Below are positions 7,733 to 16,122 of a DNA stretch of 52,507 nt, piece by piece. How positions within the stretch are numbered: position 1 is the first letter of the stretch; the number at the start of each line of letters is the position of its first letter. The notes under the pieces were generated by a model. The model was not told where the DNA came from. It saw only the letters and a list, made by a program, of their open reading frames with translations, and searched no databases. The position numbers and the translations under genes were made by a program. The stretch covers positions 1 to 52,507 of the forward strand of contig JASBRV010000038.1 of assembly GCA_030149295.1 (NCBI GenBank). Reading direction: 5' to 3'. The DNA is from Bacteriovoracales bacterium. GTDB taxonomy: Bacteria; Bdellovibrionota; Bacteriovoracia; Bacteriovoracales; Bacteriovoracaceae.

Positions 7733-9419
7733 TTCCTAACTCCACCACATGATCACAGTATTTTAGAGTCGATGAACGATGGGCGACCCAAATAAGAGTT
7801 TCTTCTTTAAGCACTCTATCAAGATTAGAAAGAATCTTTTCTTCCGTAACTGTATCCACGGCAGAAAGGCAGTCATCAAAGAAATACACCTGACATTGAC
7901 GGGCAAGGGCCCTTGCTAACGTCAGCCTTTGCTTTTGACCACCACTGAGGTTAATACCCCACTCACCTAAGGGAGTGTCCAATTGATCAGGAAAGTTGCG
8001 AACATCTTCATCCAAGCAGGCGAGGTCAAGATAGTGCCAAACTTCCTCATCACTTAAGTCACGGTCGAGGCGAACATTTTCCCGAATAGTATCAGCAAAA
8101 AGAAAAGCTTTTTGCGGCACATAGCCAACAAGCCCACGAAGGAAATTATGGGAATAATGACGAAAGGGCTCTCCCATAAAGAGAACTTCGCCTTCATGAT
8201 GGCGCTCGATTCCACTTAGTATTTTAATAAGGGTTGATTTACCACTGCCAATGGGACCGGTTATGCCCACTCTTTGGCCTTGATTGACCACGAGTGAAAA
8301 TCCATTAATCACAGACTCCTCACCGTCATCATAGATAAAATTAAGGTCACTCACCTTAAGAACCCTTAGCCCTTTTGGATCGACACTCTCTTTGTCTTTT
8401 AAATGGGGGTCTTTTTCGTGGTGAAAGATCTCACTTAATCTCTCTAGAGAAGTAAATGATTTTTTCCACTCGGAGATAATAAAGCCAAGTTCAGCGAGGG
8501 GGTCTTGTAAAAGAAAAATCAAACCTTGCATGGCCACAAAATCACCGATAGAAATTTTGCCTTCTACGACAAAGGGAATTCCCACAAAAAAGAGAATGAC
8601 GTAACTAAGGATACTTCCACTGCCCATTACCGGAATATAACGAAGGGAAGTGAAAACGGCAGTGAGGCGTTTTTTACGGTAATTCTCAGCACTATCCATC
8701 ATGCGATCAAACCAAAAGCCTCCTGATTGAGTCACCCGCTGTAGACGAATGGTCGAAACAACTTGAGTAGTGAGGTCATTAAAAGTCCCTAAGAACTCCT
8801 GAGCACTTCGATAGCGATTCATTTCAAGCTGGGAAAGTTTTTTTACGAAATAAGGAAGCACCAACATGATGCCTAAAGACATCAAAGAGAGGGGCACATT
8901 AATAGTCAACATGGCAAAGAGGGTGAAGAATCCAAGAAAAGCAACATCAAACATGGCAACCAAGGTAAAACCATAAATAAAGCGACCTCTGTTCACATCA
9001 CTAGTGTTAGCATTCATTAACACCCCTTTAGTGAAACGACGGATGAGATCTCCTTGACGGAAAAAACGCACATTGTCCCAGACATTTTCTTTAAGATGAG
9101 CGGATGCCATATGGGTTTGTCGGGCCATGGTCAATCGCCAACCCACACGAAAAAAGAAAAGGGAAACTCTGGCACCAACTAAAAGAAAAAAGAGGCGATA
9201 AAAAGTCTCTTTTTGACTATTACCCATTAAGAGTTTTGGAAGCTCTTCTTTGGTGAAGAAATCGAGAATCCATCCCATCGTTCTGGTGACAAGAACCTGG
9301 AACATGGCCGTGCAAAGAACAAAGAGGACCCCAAGAAAATAGACAACTTTATTTTCCCAAAGGTAACTCATCCAATGCTTTTTTCCGAGTTGATAATGGC
9401 TAAGAGAAGAACTAGACAT
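7725..9419 (-). CDS. ABC exporter subunit, MdlA/YheI-like
   Basis: The 564-residue partner of the downstream exporter has a membrane domain (about 25-320) and a nucleotide-binding domain with Walker A GPIGSGKS (388-395), canonical LSGGQ (491-495), an H-loop His547, and Walker B ending D515-D516, so the catalytic Glu is Asp. In heterodimeric exporters of this type one ATP site is degenerate. Here it would be formed by this Walker A/B and the partner's LSVGE, while the active site pairs the partner's Glu525 with this LSGGQ. The two genes overlap by 8 nt. It follows the lipoate ligase gene by about 50 nt on the same strand. Confidence 0.93.
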   Translation of the reverse strand: MSSSSLSHYQLGKKHWMSYLWENKVVYFLGVLFVLCTAMFQVLVTRTMGWILDFFTKEELPKLLMGNSQKETFYRLFFLLVGARVSLFFFRVGWRLTMARQTHMASAHLKENVWDNVRFFRQGDLIRRFTKGVLMNANTSDVNRGRFIYGFTLVAMFDVAFLGFFTLFAMLTINVPLSLMSLGIMLVLPYFVKKLSQLEMNRYRSAQEFLGTFNDLTTQVVSTIRLQRVTQSGGFWFDRMMDSAENYRKKRLTAVFTSLRYIPVMGSGSILSYVILFFVGIPFVVEGKISIGDFVAMQGLIFLLQDPLAELGFIISEWKKSFTSLERLSEIFHHEKDPHLKDKESVDPKGLRVLKVSDLNFIYDDGEESVINGFSLVVNQGQRVGITGPIGSGKSTLIKILSGIERHHEGEVLFMGEPFRHYSHNFLRGLVGYVPQKAFLFADTIRENVRLDRDLSDEEVWHYLDLACLDEDVRNFPDQLDTPLGEWGINLSGGQKQRLTLARALARQCQVYFFDDCLSAVDTVTEEKILSNLDRVLKEETLIWVAHRSSTLKYCDHVVELGNE

Positions 9420-9470
9420 GGAGAGATTCTAGGGCCTCAAATGCCCTTTGAGAAGGCACAATTTGGCGCA

Positions 9471-10418
9471 TCAAGCATTTTTTAACAAAATCAGCAAGAG
9501 CTCTTCGCACAGTGCCTTTTGCGCCTTGAGTTCACAGCTAAAACCATCGATATTGGATAGAGAAAAGAGCTCCAACCCTTCTAAACAGTCTTTATAGTCA
9601 GTGGACGAAAGGATTCGACCCTTTTCAACTTCTATTTCTAGCCCTGATGAAAAAAGAAGCCGATGCTTAGGGGTCTCGGCCCAACGCCATTTAGGGTTTT
9701 TCAACTCTTCACGATAGCTCTTAATAAAAGTTTTAGCCTCTTCAAAAAGGGCCACATTTTCCCATGGAACACCCCAAGCAGAGGTCGCGCTTTTTACAAA
9801 GTCGGTAAAACCTCCGCTCAACCCATGATCTCTTAAATTGGTTACAGGACTCGAAACTGAGGCTATGCCTTTACCTGTAATCTGAAAGCCAGAGGTATTT
9901 CCTAAAAGACCTTTTAATTCATTAAGTTTTGCTTCCACCAAAAGAGTCCCATGATGATAACAATAGTCTTTTGTTTGTTTAAAAGCACTTCCCGAAACTT
10001 TTTTATTGGAAAAGAGAAGGTCATGGCGTTCATTGGTATGTATTTCGACACCTAACTTTTTAACCACTTTTTGAATAAACGCTAAGTTTTCCTTCCTCTT
10101 TAAATCCTTTCCCCGATGAAAGAAGCAAAAATTCCAATTACCAAGATCATGATAAACGGTGCCTCCCCCACTTTTTCTGCGAATGTATTGTTCATGGGAA
10201 AAAAGAGGAGATTTGAAATTCAACTCCTTCCAAGGAATTTGAAAGCGGCCACTGACCACACACTCTTTGTTTCTATAGAGAAAAAGAAGACTCTCTAAAG
10301 AATTAAAATGCATTCCCTCTCTTAATAACCATTCTTCAAAAGCTAGGTTACTATAAGGATCATGATCAAGAGAAAAGGCAAAGCCGTAATTTAGATGGGT
10401 GCCTAAGTAAAAGCTCAA
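9471..10418 (-). CDS. lplA: Lipoate-protein ligase A family
   Basis: The enzyme activates lipoate (or octanoate) as an adenylate and attaches it to the lysine of lipoyl domains in 2-oxoacid dehydrogenases and the glycine-cleavage H protein. The 315-residue protein has the diagnostic RRxSGGGTVYHDLGN loop (80-94), the invariant catalytic Lys147 in VSGSAFKQ, and HHGTLL after it. The start is a TTG inside a TTGA overlap with the stop of the upstream gene, implying translational coupling; the next in-frame ATG would remove part of the fold. An octanoyltransferase of the LipM type is the main alternative, since these share the fold. Confidence 0.9.
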   Translation of the reverse strand: MSFYLGTHLNYGFAFSLDHDPYSNLAFEEWLLREGMHFNSLESLLFLYRNKECVVSGRFQIPWKELNFKSPLFSHEQYIRRKSGGGTVYHDLGNWNFCFFHRGKDLKRKENLAFIQKVVKKLGVEIHTNERHDLLFSNKKVSGSAFKQTKDYCYHHGTLLVEAKLNELKGLLGNTSGFQITGKGIASVSSPVTNLRDHGLSGGFTDFVKSATSAWGVPWENVALFEEAKTFIKSYREELKNPKWRWAETPKHRLLFSSGLEIEVEKGRILSSTDYKDCLEGLELFSLSNIDGFSCELKAQKALCEELLLILLKNA

Positions 10419-11143
10419 AAAACAAAACCGCCAGTTAAGGCCAAAGGAACAAAATTCTTGTAAGGGCCTAGGGTAATATATTCAATCCCTACATTAGCAA
10501 AAAGGAATTTCCATTGCCAATGGTAGGCCACCCCAATCTGAGTACCTGTTTGAGATTCTCCAGGTAAAATAACCGGAACATTTTCCGATTCAATTCTAGC
10601 GACGAGGTCATTTTCTCCCTGCTCATTGTGATGAACTCCAAAACGAAACATCAGACCATCACTGAAAGCAGCTTTTTCTTTTCCAAGATAAAAACTCCCA
10701 ATAAGGGAATAATTTTCAAGATCAGGAATAAGGCCAACTTCCTCACTCCCAGCGACCTTTCCTTGGTAGCGGCCGTAAAAAACCCCCAAGGTAAATTGCT
10801 TATAAATCCTTGCTTCAATTCCCCCCTGCATCAGGTTTCCAAGATATCGATATTGGGGAGCAATCCATTTCTTTTTTGACGTTAGATTGGGCACTTCTAC
10901 AGCTACCTCACTACTTATAGGAGGCTCATCAATAACGACAGACTGCTCCTTATTTAGAGGTTCCTCTTCACCACTTAAGATTTGCTCGGTGATAGGCTCC
11001 ATTGTATATTCTTCTTCCACTAGAAGGTCTTCACTATGGTGAGTATCTTGATAGATTGAATCTTGAAAAAGCCCGTCCTGAGCATTGATTGAAAAAACCA
11101 CGACAGCACTAAGCAATAAAAAAAGCCACTTTCCATTGCTCAT
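10415..11143 (-). CDS. Secreted or outer-membrane protein of unknown function
   Basis: The 242-residue protein begins with a signal peptide (MSNGKWLFLLLSAVVVFSINAQ). An acidic, low-complexity linker rich in Glu and Pro (about 25-85) follows, then a C-terminal half with alternating hydrophobic and aromatic residues (YSLIGSFYLG, VAYHWQWKFLFANVGIEY) ending in Phe. A terminal Phe and amphipathic strands are typical of outer-membrane beta-barrels, but the region is short. Both ends overlap neighbours by 4 nt (ATGA at the start with the upstream gene, TTGA at the stop with lplA), so it is translationally coupled to both. I do not recognise a family. Confidence 0.85.
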   Translation of the reverse strand: MSNGKWLFLLLSAVVVFSINAQDGLFQDSIYQDTHHSEDLLVEEEYTMEPITEQILSGEEEPLNKEQSVVIDEPPISSEVAVEVPNLTSKKKWIAPQYRYLGNLMQGGIEARIYKQFTLGVFYGRYQGKVAGSEEVGLIPDLENYSLIGSFYLGKEKAAFSDGLMFRFGVHHNEQGENDLVARIESENVPVILPGESQTGTQIGVAYHWQWKFLFANVGIEYITLGPYKNFVPLALTGGFVF

Positions 11144-12219
11144 TGATCCACACTCACTTTTAGTTTGAGAAGTTTACTTTTTCCCCCAAGGACAAAGGAA
11201 GGAATAGGCTCATCCCCTTTTTTTATATTGGGAAAGGCATAGGCTTCATTAAAGTCAAAGATAATATCTTCAAAAACCGTTGAGGTATCCACATCGACAG
11301 AAACCCCTTTCATTCCAATAATAAGAGCAGGTACTTTTTGAGTAGGGTCTTCTAAATAACTATCAATTGTGTATTTCAGTGGATCATAAACTTGGTTTAA
11401 GGCATCCAAAATACCGTCAATAACCCCTAATAATTTAATTTTGGTTTTTACAAAGGCCCTGACACGGTCCTTTTCTGCCATGGTGTCGACTTCTTCAAAG
11501 TTTAATTCAGCGCCATCAACCACCAGAATGTGACGAATTTCCCGTAGGCTACTTTCTGGATCTTCGGAGACTTCATTAATAGGTATAATGATTCCTTTCA
11601 TAGGGTTTTTGGCAAAGAATTTAGCGTAATACCTTCCTTCTTTTTTCCCAAAGCGAATTTTTAGAGTTTGATTTAAGATATCTCGAACTTCTTCTCCCAC
11701 ACTACTTTTGGTCATTTCTTCAAAAGCCTCCACAAGAATCATAATGTCCTTATAGGCAATTTCATATTCTCCAATCTCAGCAAAATAGCGCAAAATATAA
11801 CAAGTGAGGACAAGGCCATCAGCAACTTCATATTCATCGGTCATGCCATTAGCGACGGTTAAGATACTCAAGGCCACTCGTCTCATCTGCTCATCAGTGA
11901 GGCCGACATCACCAAATACAGTTGTTTGTGCTTTAAAATTTTCTTGGGCGACAAAACGAGCAGACTGATTTGAAGGGTTGGCCTGAAAGGCATTCAGCTC
12001 CCTCGTTTGTCCTTCATCTTGGCCATAAAGTGCCCATAGAATAAATCCAAAGAGAATCAAAAGTCTCATGGGTGAAGAAGAGGTCACCTTCTTTTTTTCT
12101 TGTTTTTTCTGTTTGGCGCCTACTTTTTTCTTTCGTTTTTGTGGACGCGTTGGCGCTACCTTCTTTTTCCTAGAAGGTTTATTTTTCTTTGCTGAAAAGT
12201 CTGGTCGACTGACGGCCAA
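11140..12219 (-). CDS. Membrane-anchored protein with a Lys/Arg-rich N-terminus, unknown function
   Basis: The 359-residue protein starts at a TTG preceded by a strong GAGGAG at 5 nt spacing. This adds about 50 residues very rich in Lys, Arg and Ser before a single hydrophobic segment (MRLLILFGFILWALYG). An internal ATG at 12069 would instead make that segment a classical signal peptide, but it has no ribosome binding site. The remainder (about 75-359) looks soluble, mixed alpha/beta, with Asp/Glu-rich stretches. If the TTG start is right, the basic tail is cytoplasmic and the rest is exported. It is first in the run that leads through an envelope protein to lipoate ligase. I recognise no family. 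Confidence 0.82.
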   Translation of the reverse strand: MAVSRPDFSAKKNKPSRKKKVAPTRPQKRKKKVGAKQKKQEKKKVTSSSPMRLLILFGFILWALYGQDEGQTRELNAFQANPSNQSARFVAQENFKAQTTVFGDVGLTDEQMRRVALSILTVANGMTDEYEVADGLVLTCYILRYFAEIGEYEIAYKDIMILVEAFEEMTKSSVGEEVRDILNQTLKIRFGKKEGRYYAKFFAKNPMKGIIIPINEVSEDPESSLREIRHILVVDGAELNFEEVDTMAEKDRVRAFVKTKIKLLGVIDGILDALNQVYDPLKYTIDSYLEDPTQKVPALIIGMKGVSVDVDTSTVFEDIIFDFNEAYAFPNIKKGDEPIPSFVLGGKSKLLKLKVSVDQ

Positions 12220-12231
12220 TTATACTCCTCA

Positions 12232-12254
12232 AAGTGTCTAATCTTTTGACACTT
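12232..12254. promoter_or_regulatory. 7-bp inverted repeat upstream of the 359-residue protein gene
   Basis: AAGTGTC and GACACTT are perfect inverted arms separated by 9 nt, lying 13-35 nt upstream of the TTG start at 12219. This could be an operator or a leader hairpin. The same 101-nt gap also has AGGCC-N7-GGCCT further upstream (about 12282-12298). Neither is followed by a T-run, so I do not call them terminators. Confidence 0.35.
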
Positions 12255-12320
12255 AATTAAGCTCCTAACACTCTATAGGCCTTCAATTGGCCTCTAGGTA
12301 TAAGTTATGGTTTTCAGTAA

Positions 12321-12899
12321 TTAAATGTGCAATTTAAGGGCCAAGACTGCTCGATGAAAATCAAGAAGTGCCACAGGAATAGGTTCTTTTTCCCAGATAA
12401 GATTGAGCTCTTCTTTAAGTCTCTTATTGGTCTCATTTTCCTCTTCCCTCTCCCTCCTTTGAAGAGAATCTAAACGGGAACGACAGGCCTCTCCATCTTT
12501 GACTCCCTTTTCAAAGGGATTGAAAGCAAGACAACCGTAAGGTTTTTTATCAGGTGGAAGCGGACAACCGTGAGATTTAAACAAAAAGAAGGGACAGGTG
12601 TAGGTTTTTCGCATCAGATGACCGGCCCCAGTAGACGGTCTCTGATCTAGGCGAAACTCTGAGATATTGGCCTGTAAACGATTCATAAGATCCTCATTCC
12701 ATTGCCCACTATTTTGGAGGTAAAAATAAAGATCATAGGTCTCAAGAGGAGTAATCTGCATACTATTCCCACGAAAGGTACAACACTTTCCCGTACAAGA
12801 GGAACAATTCACCAGTGCTTGGTTAAGCTCTTCCATCTCTTCTAAAAGAATCCTTCTTCTTTGGTAACTATCTGTTTTGACATTTTGGTTTTTGGCCAT
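12321..12899 (-). CDS. YkgJ-family cysteine-cluster protein
   Basis: The 192-residue cytoplasmic protein has the hallmark CSSCTGKCC cluster near residues 31-39, followed by CPFF, GCPL, YGCLAFNP and a final GEACRS. This spacing is typical of the YkgJ/UPF0153 family, proposed to chelate zinc or iron. I start at the ATG at 12899. A longer open frame reaches 13010 but would overlap the start of the divergent protease gene and would add residues not typical of the family. The C-terminal third is a charged helix rich in Glu and Arg. The precise function of the family is not established. Confidence 0.85.
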   Translation of the reverse strand: MAKNQNVKTDSYQRRRILLEEMEELNQALVNCSSCTGKCCTFRGNSMQITPLETYDLYFYLQNSGQWNEDLMNRLQANISEFRLDQRPSTGAGHLMRKTYTCPFFLFKSHGCPLPPDKKPYGCLAFNPFEKGVKDGEACRSRLDSLQRREREEENETNKRLKEELNLIWEKEPIPVALLDFHRAVLALKLHI

Positions 12900-12996
12900 T
12901 TTCGTTATAAATTCCCTAAATGAAACGATTTTATGCAGCGTGTAATTAATACCGAGACCATCCTCCCGCACCTTGGAGGTGGTAGAGTAAAATTCT

Positions 12997-14004
12997 ATGA
13001 AAAAGAACACAGCTGGCGGCCTTTGTCAGCAAACACTTTTAAGAGGACTCTTTTTTACCCTCCTCCTTACACTTTTCAGCGCCTGTGGTGCTGGTGGTGA
13101 AAATGACTCAGGGGGCGTTGCGACCCAGCCTGATCAACCCTCAAAAAATGAAGTTAATCAGACCTCAAATATCCAAGTAAGTGAATCTTGGGATGCCAAA
13201 GTTGTTACAAAAGAATTTCTAAGAGAAAGAAATGACTTTCTTACGACCAAGGTCGCGCAAAATACCGTGAAGGTCACCACTTTAAAAAATAAAGGAACAG
13301 GCTTTTATCTAGGAATGCATAAGGGGTTTCATATTGTGGCCACAAGTGCCCATGTTCTTACCGAAGTGGCCTCTTGTAAATTCTCAACAGTCTTTATCCA
13401 GTTTCCTCTAGCAAAGAAAGTTTTTACTTGTCATGAACTTATCGGAATTTGGGCCGATGTGGACTTTGCCCTAATGGCCATCAAAAGTAACGCTTCTTTT
13501 TTTAAAACTATCAATCCTTTAAAGCTCGCAAAGAGAAGCCCACCTAAAGGAAGTCCTTTAATGAGCATGGGTTTTGGTAATGAAGCAAATAGCGATCTAA
13601 ATATGACTCTTAAAGAAGATAAATACTGTACCATCTTTAGTGACACTGGAGTCATTCGTAGGATTTCCAATCAAGACAATCAAAGACCTATAAATATTCC
13701 TTCCATGGCCGTTGGTTGTGACTTTTCTACAGGGGATAGTGGAAGTGCTATTATTGATAAAGTCAGTGGCCAAGTCACAGGTATTACCTGGTCCATCATG
13801 GCGCCTAAAGATCAAATGGTTCGTTCAAATCAGTTTCTTGATCAATTACTTTCCCAAAGAAGTGCCGATGTCTGGAATGATCTTGCTCTCGCTGTTCCCG
13901 TGGAAGAGATCCGTCAAAGCTTGATTCGTTGGACCAATAAGGTATCTATTAGTATCTTCATGACCGAGAGAAGAATGATCGTTGAAGAAATCTTAGAGAA
14001 GTAG
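12997..14004 (+). CDS. Trypsin-like serine protease, lipoprotein
   Basis: The 335-residue protein has a lipoprotein signal ending LFSAC (Cys30), a Gly/Asp-rich linker, then an S1/S7-like protease domain. Catalytic residues are His119 in TSAHVL, Asp156 in DFALM and Ser248 in GDSGSAI, with GTGFYLG before the His. The protein is probably lipid-anchored to the outer membrane or exposed on the surface. Pairs of Cys may form disulfides. A GGAGGT lies 15 nt upstream of the ATG, further than usual. It is divergent from the YkgJ-type gene and ends 13 nt from a convergent coiled-coil gene. The substrate is unknown. Confidence 0.9.
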   Translation: MKKNTAGGLCQQTLLRGLFFTLLLTLFSACGAGGENDSGGVATQPDQPSKNEVNQTSNIQVSESWDAKVVTKEFLRERNDFLTTKVAQNTVKVTTLKNKGTGFYLGMHKGFHIVATSAHVLTEVASCKFSTVFIQFPLAKKVFTCHELIGIWADVDFALMAIKSNASFFKTINPLKLAKRSPPKGSPLMSMGFGNEANSDLNMTLKEDKYCTIFSDTGVIRRISNQDNQRPINIPSMAVGCDFSTGDSGSAIIDKVSGQVTGITWSIMAPKDQMVRSNQFLDQLLSQRSADVWNDLALAVPVEEIRQSLIRWTNKVSISIFMTERRMIVEEILEK

Positions 14005-14016
14005 AATCTTTAGATC

Positions 14017-14451
14017 CTAAGGTAAGCTCTTTGCCGCTTTTAAGGACATCAAAACACTATTAAGAGATTTCATTTCCTTTTCAAGATTCTCTGTCATCAT
14101 CTTTTGTTCTTTTAAGCTTTCTTCAAGTTCCGCTATTTTCTTGGCGTTATCACCCTTTTCTTTTTTTTCCTTAGCCTTTGCCATAGCAGTAACCTTTTGC
14201 TCTAAGCTGCTTAAGGACTTTTTAAGATCTTTAATATCTTCTTTGAGGCTTTGATCTTCTTTTTTTTGTTTACCCTCAATGGACTTTTGCATTTGAGAGA
14301 GTTTACTATTTAAAGAACTCAGGTATTTTTCGATGTGCCCTATGCGATGATATTTCGACACACTCTGATCTCGCGTATCATCGTATGAGAAATCTTGAGC
14401 GAAGATACTTTGCAGAAAAACTAGACATAAAAAGATGGTTACTACTTTCAT
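14017..14451 (-). CDS. Small periplasmic coiled-coil protein
   Basis: I choose the ATG at 14451, which begins a clean signal peptide (MKVVTIFLCLVFLQSIFAQ). A longer open frame to 14526 adds a hydrophilic stretch that would hide it and overlaps the divergent gene. After cleavage about 125 residues remain, almost all Lys, Glu, Leu and Ser in heptad-like order (LSSLNSKLSQMQKSIE and the LEESLKEQKMM region), so a long coiled coil is expected. No enzymatic motif is visible. It could be a YbgF-like trimerising or envelope spacer protein, but nothing beyond the coiled coil supports that. Confidence 0.8.
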   Translation of the reverse strand: MKVVTIFLCLVFLQSIFAQDFSYDDTRDQSVSKYHRIGHIEKYLSSLNSKLSQMQKSIEGKQKKEDQSLKEDIKDLKKSLSSLEQKVTAMAKAKEKKEKGDNAKKIAELEESLKEQKMMTENLEKEMKSLNSVLMSLKAAKSLP

Positions 14452-14499
14452 AATAAGTATTTTAAATAATTTCCTAAAATTTTGGTATCCTAGGCAGAT

Positions 14500-15534
14500 A
14501 TGATTTATTTTCTCCTCTTTTTCCAAAGTCTATTTTCCATGAATTTGCCTCAGCAAGAATCCCTTGCCTTTAGCCGCGGTGATTGGAGTACCAATGCTGT
14601 GTACATTATGAAGGATGGACAACTTCTCTATGAAAAATATGACAACGGTTTTAATGAGGAAAAACCTCACCGTCTCTGGTCGGTGACGAAGTCTCTTAGT
14701 TCACTGCTCATTGGAATGAGATTGGAAGAGCTCTCCTTACCCTTACATGAACCTATTAAAAATAAAATTACCGAACTAAAAAGCCAATTTCCTATCACTG
14801 TAAAGCATCTCCTCCAAATGTCATCGGGTCTCAAATGGAACGAGTACTATGAATCCAATCCCTTTCAAAGCGATGTAGTGGCCATGCTCTATTTAAAAGA
14901 GGATATGGGTAGCTTTACGGCAAAGAAGCCTTCTCTTAACCCTCCAGGACTTCACTTTTCTTATTCAAGTGGTGAGACCAATCTTTTGATGTACTGGTTT
15001 CGAAAGACCTTTAAGGATAGAGAAGCCCACGATAATTACCCTTGGAAAAAGCTTTTTGAACCTATGGGAATTCAAAGCGCGACATGGGAACAAGATCGAT
15101 CTGGCACCTTTGTCGGTAGCTCCTATGGTTATATGACTGCCAAAGATCTCGCAAAAATTGGCCAGCTCATTCTTCAAGGAGGCAGTTGGAAAGTACAAGG
15201 CGAAGAGGAAGCGAGAGAAATTCCTATCCTTTCATCAAGTTTTTTAAAGGAGTCTTTTAGAAATGCTCCCGCTGTTTGCTCCACTTCATATTCCTCCGCT
15301 AAAAAGAACCCCAGTTATGGTTTTCATTGGTGGCTTAATCATGACTGCATTCAAAAGAAGCGCCCCTACCCCAATCTTCCCGAAGACCTTATCATGGCCC
15401 TAGGCCATCATGGGCAGGTCTTGGCGATCTTTCCCTCCCAAAAACTAGTCGCAGTTCGTTTCGGTGCCGATAAAAAAGCACGTTTTCCTCTCAATGAATG
15501 GCTTGAAACACTTTATAAAGAGGTCTCGCAATGA
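14500..15534 (+). CDS. Beta-lactamase-fold serine hydrolase
   Basis: The 344-residue protein has a short signal peptide and the class C/penicillin-binding-protein-like fold. The nucleophile Ser61 lies in SVTK (SxxK, 61-64), a YSS tyrosine motif is at 155-157, and GHHG near residue 305 stands where KTG would be. The HHG variant and overall pattern resemble 6-aminohexanoate-dimer hydrolase and esterase-like members rather than true beta-lactamases. It is probably periplasmic or secreted and cleaves an amide or ester. The following lipoprotein gene overlaps its stop by 4 nt (ATGA), so the two are co-translated. Confidence 0.9.
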   Translation: MIYFLLFFQSLFSMNLPQQESLAFSRGDWSTNAVYIMKDGQLLYEKYDNGFNEEKPHRLWSVTKSLSSLLIGMRLEELSLPLHEPIKNKITELKSQFPITVKHLLQMSSGLKWNEYYESNPFQSDVVAMLYLKEDMGSFTAKKPSLNPPGLHFSYSSGETNLLMYWFRKTFKDREAHDNYPWKKLFEPMGIQSATWEQDRSGTFVGSSYGYMTAKDLAKIGQLILQGGSWKVQGEEEAREIPILSSSFLKESFRNAPAVCSTSYSSAKKNPSYGFHWWLNHDCIQKKRPYPNLPEDLIMALGHHGQVLAIFPSQKLVAVRFGADKKARFPLNEWLETLYKEVSQ

Positions 15535-15827
15535 TGGTCATTTTAAGAAAAGGTTTCCTGATCATGATTCTCTCTTTTCTTGTGAGTTGTCGTCCTGCCA
15601 TTATGGAAGCTGTCGCCACTTCCTTTGCCAAGGAGTATTGCTCTTGTCGTTTTGTTGAAAAACAAGTCGACCTCTATTGTAAAAAATATGCCGCACAGAT
15701 GATTTCAGTTTCTCGCTACAAAGTAGAAGATGTGAAAGTTATCGTTGATGCGCTTGGAATGAGAAGTGCCGCTGAATTCACGGGAGATAAGCTTGGTTGC
15801 GTTCTCACCAAGAATCAAGTCTTTTAA
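15531..15827 (+). CDS. Small Cys-containing lipoprotein
   Basis: The 98-residue protein has a signal peptide ending in the lipobox LVSC (about residue 20). A CSC motif and two further Cys give likely disulfides in the mature protein. It begins in an ATGA overlap with the upstream serine hydrolase, which suggests a functional link such as an inhibitor, chaperone or accessory lipoprotein for it, but this is only inferred from position. No family is recognised. Confidence 0.82.
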   Translation: MMVILRKGFLIMILSFLVSCRPAIMEAVATSFAKEYCSCRFVEKQVDLYCKKYAAQMISVSRYKVEDVKVIVDALGMRSAAEFTGDKLGCVLTKNQVF

Positions 15828-16017
15828 GAAGAAGATTTTTTGAGTTTTTCAAAAGTCGCAATTTATTGAGAAGTTTATGATGGCGCTTATCGCGCTCACC
15901 AATATCTTGCTCATCTTTTTGATGGCTTTCAAGCAAAATATCCTTCGCTGGATAAGTCACTTCAGGATGCATAAAAGGATAATGGGGCCCAAAGAAGGGC
16001 TTTATATTTAAAGCCAT
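15805..16017 (-). CDS. Possible small protein of 70 residues
   Basis: This open frame encodes a hydrophilic protein with an aromatic/Pro/His N-terminus (FFGPHYPFMHPEV) and a basic Leu/Lys helix at the C-terminus. Composition is plausible for a real protein, and the frame is not opposite a long coding gene except for 23 nt at the end. Against it: there is no clear ribosome binding site, and the start codon lies inside a perfect 12-bp inverted repeat. Without homologues I cannot decide. Confidence 0.4.
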   Translation of the reverse strand: MALNIKPFFGPHYPFMHPEVTYPAKDILLESHQKDEQDIGERDKRHHKLLNKLRLLKNSKNLLLKRLDSW

Positions 16018-16055
16018 ATTTCATAATAGAATGACACCCCCATATTATGAAATAT
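16016..16055. repeat. Perfect 12-bp inverted repeat
   Basis: ATATTTCATAAT (16016-16027) and ATTATGAAATAT (16044-16055) are perfect inverted arms separated by 16 nt containing a CCCCC run. It overlaps the start codon of the 70-residue open frame and lies about 70 nt past the end of the C25 protease gene. There is no T-run on either strand, so a regulator operator or an RNA hairpin is more likely than a terminator. Confidence 0.7.
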
Positions 16056-16122
16056 TAGCTAGTTACACTTACATCGACCCAAAAGATTTCCCTAAAAGAG
16101 CCTCACATTAGTGGACTCTGAA

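Noticed and set aside
12900..13010. Longer N-terminus for the YkgJ-type protein
   Set aside because: It would overlap the divergent protease start and use up the promoter region; the ATG at 12899 gives a family-like length.
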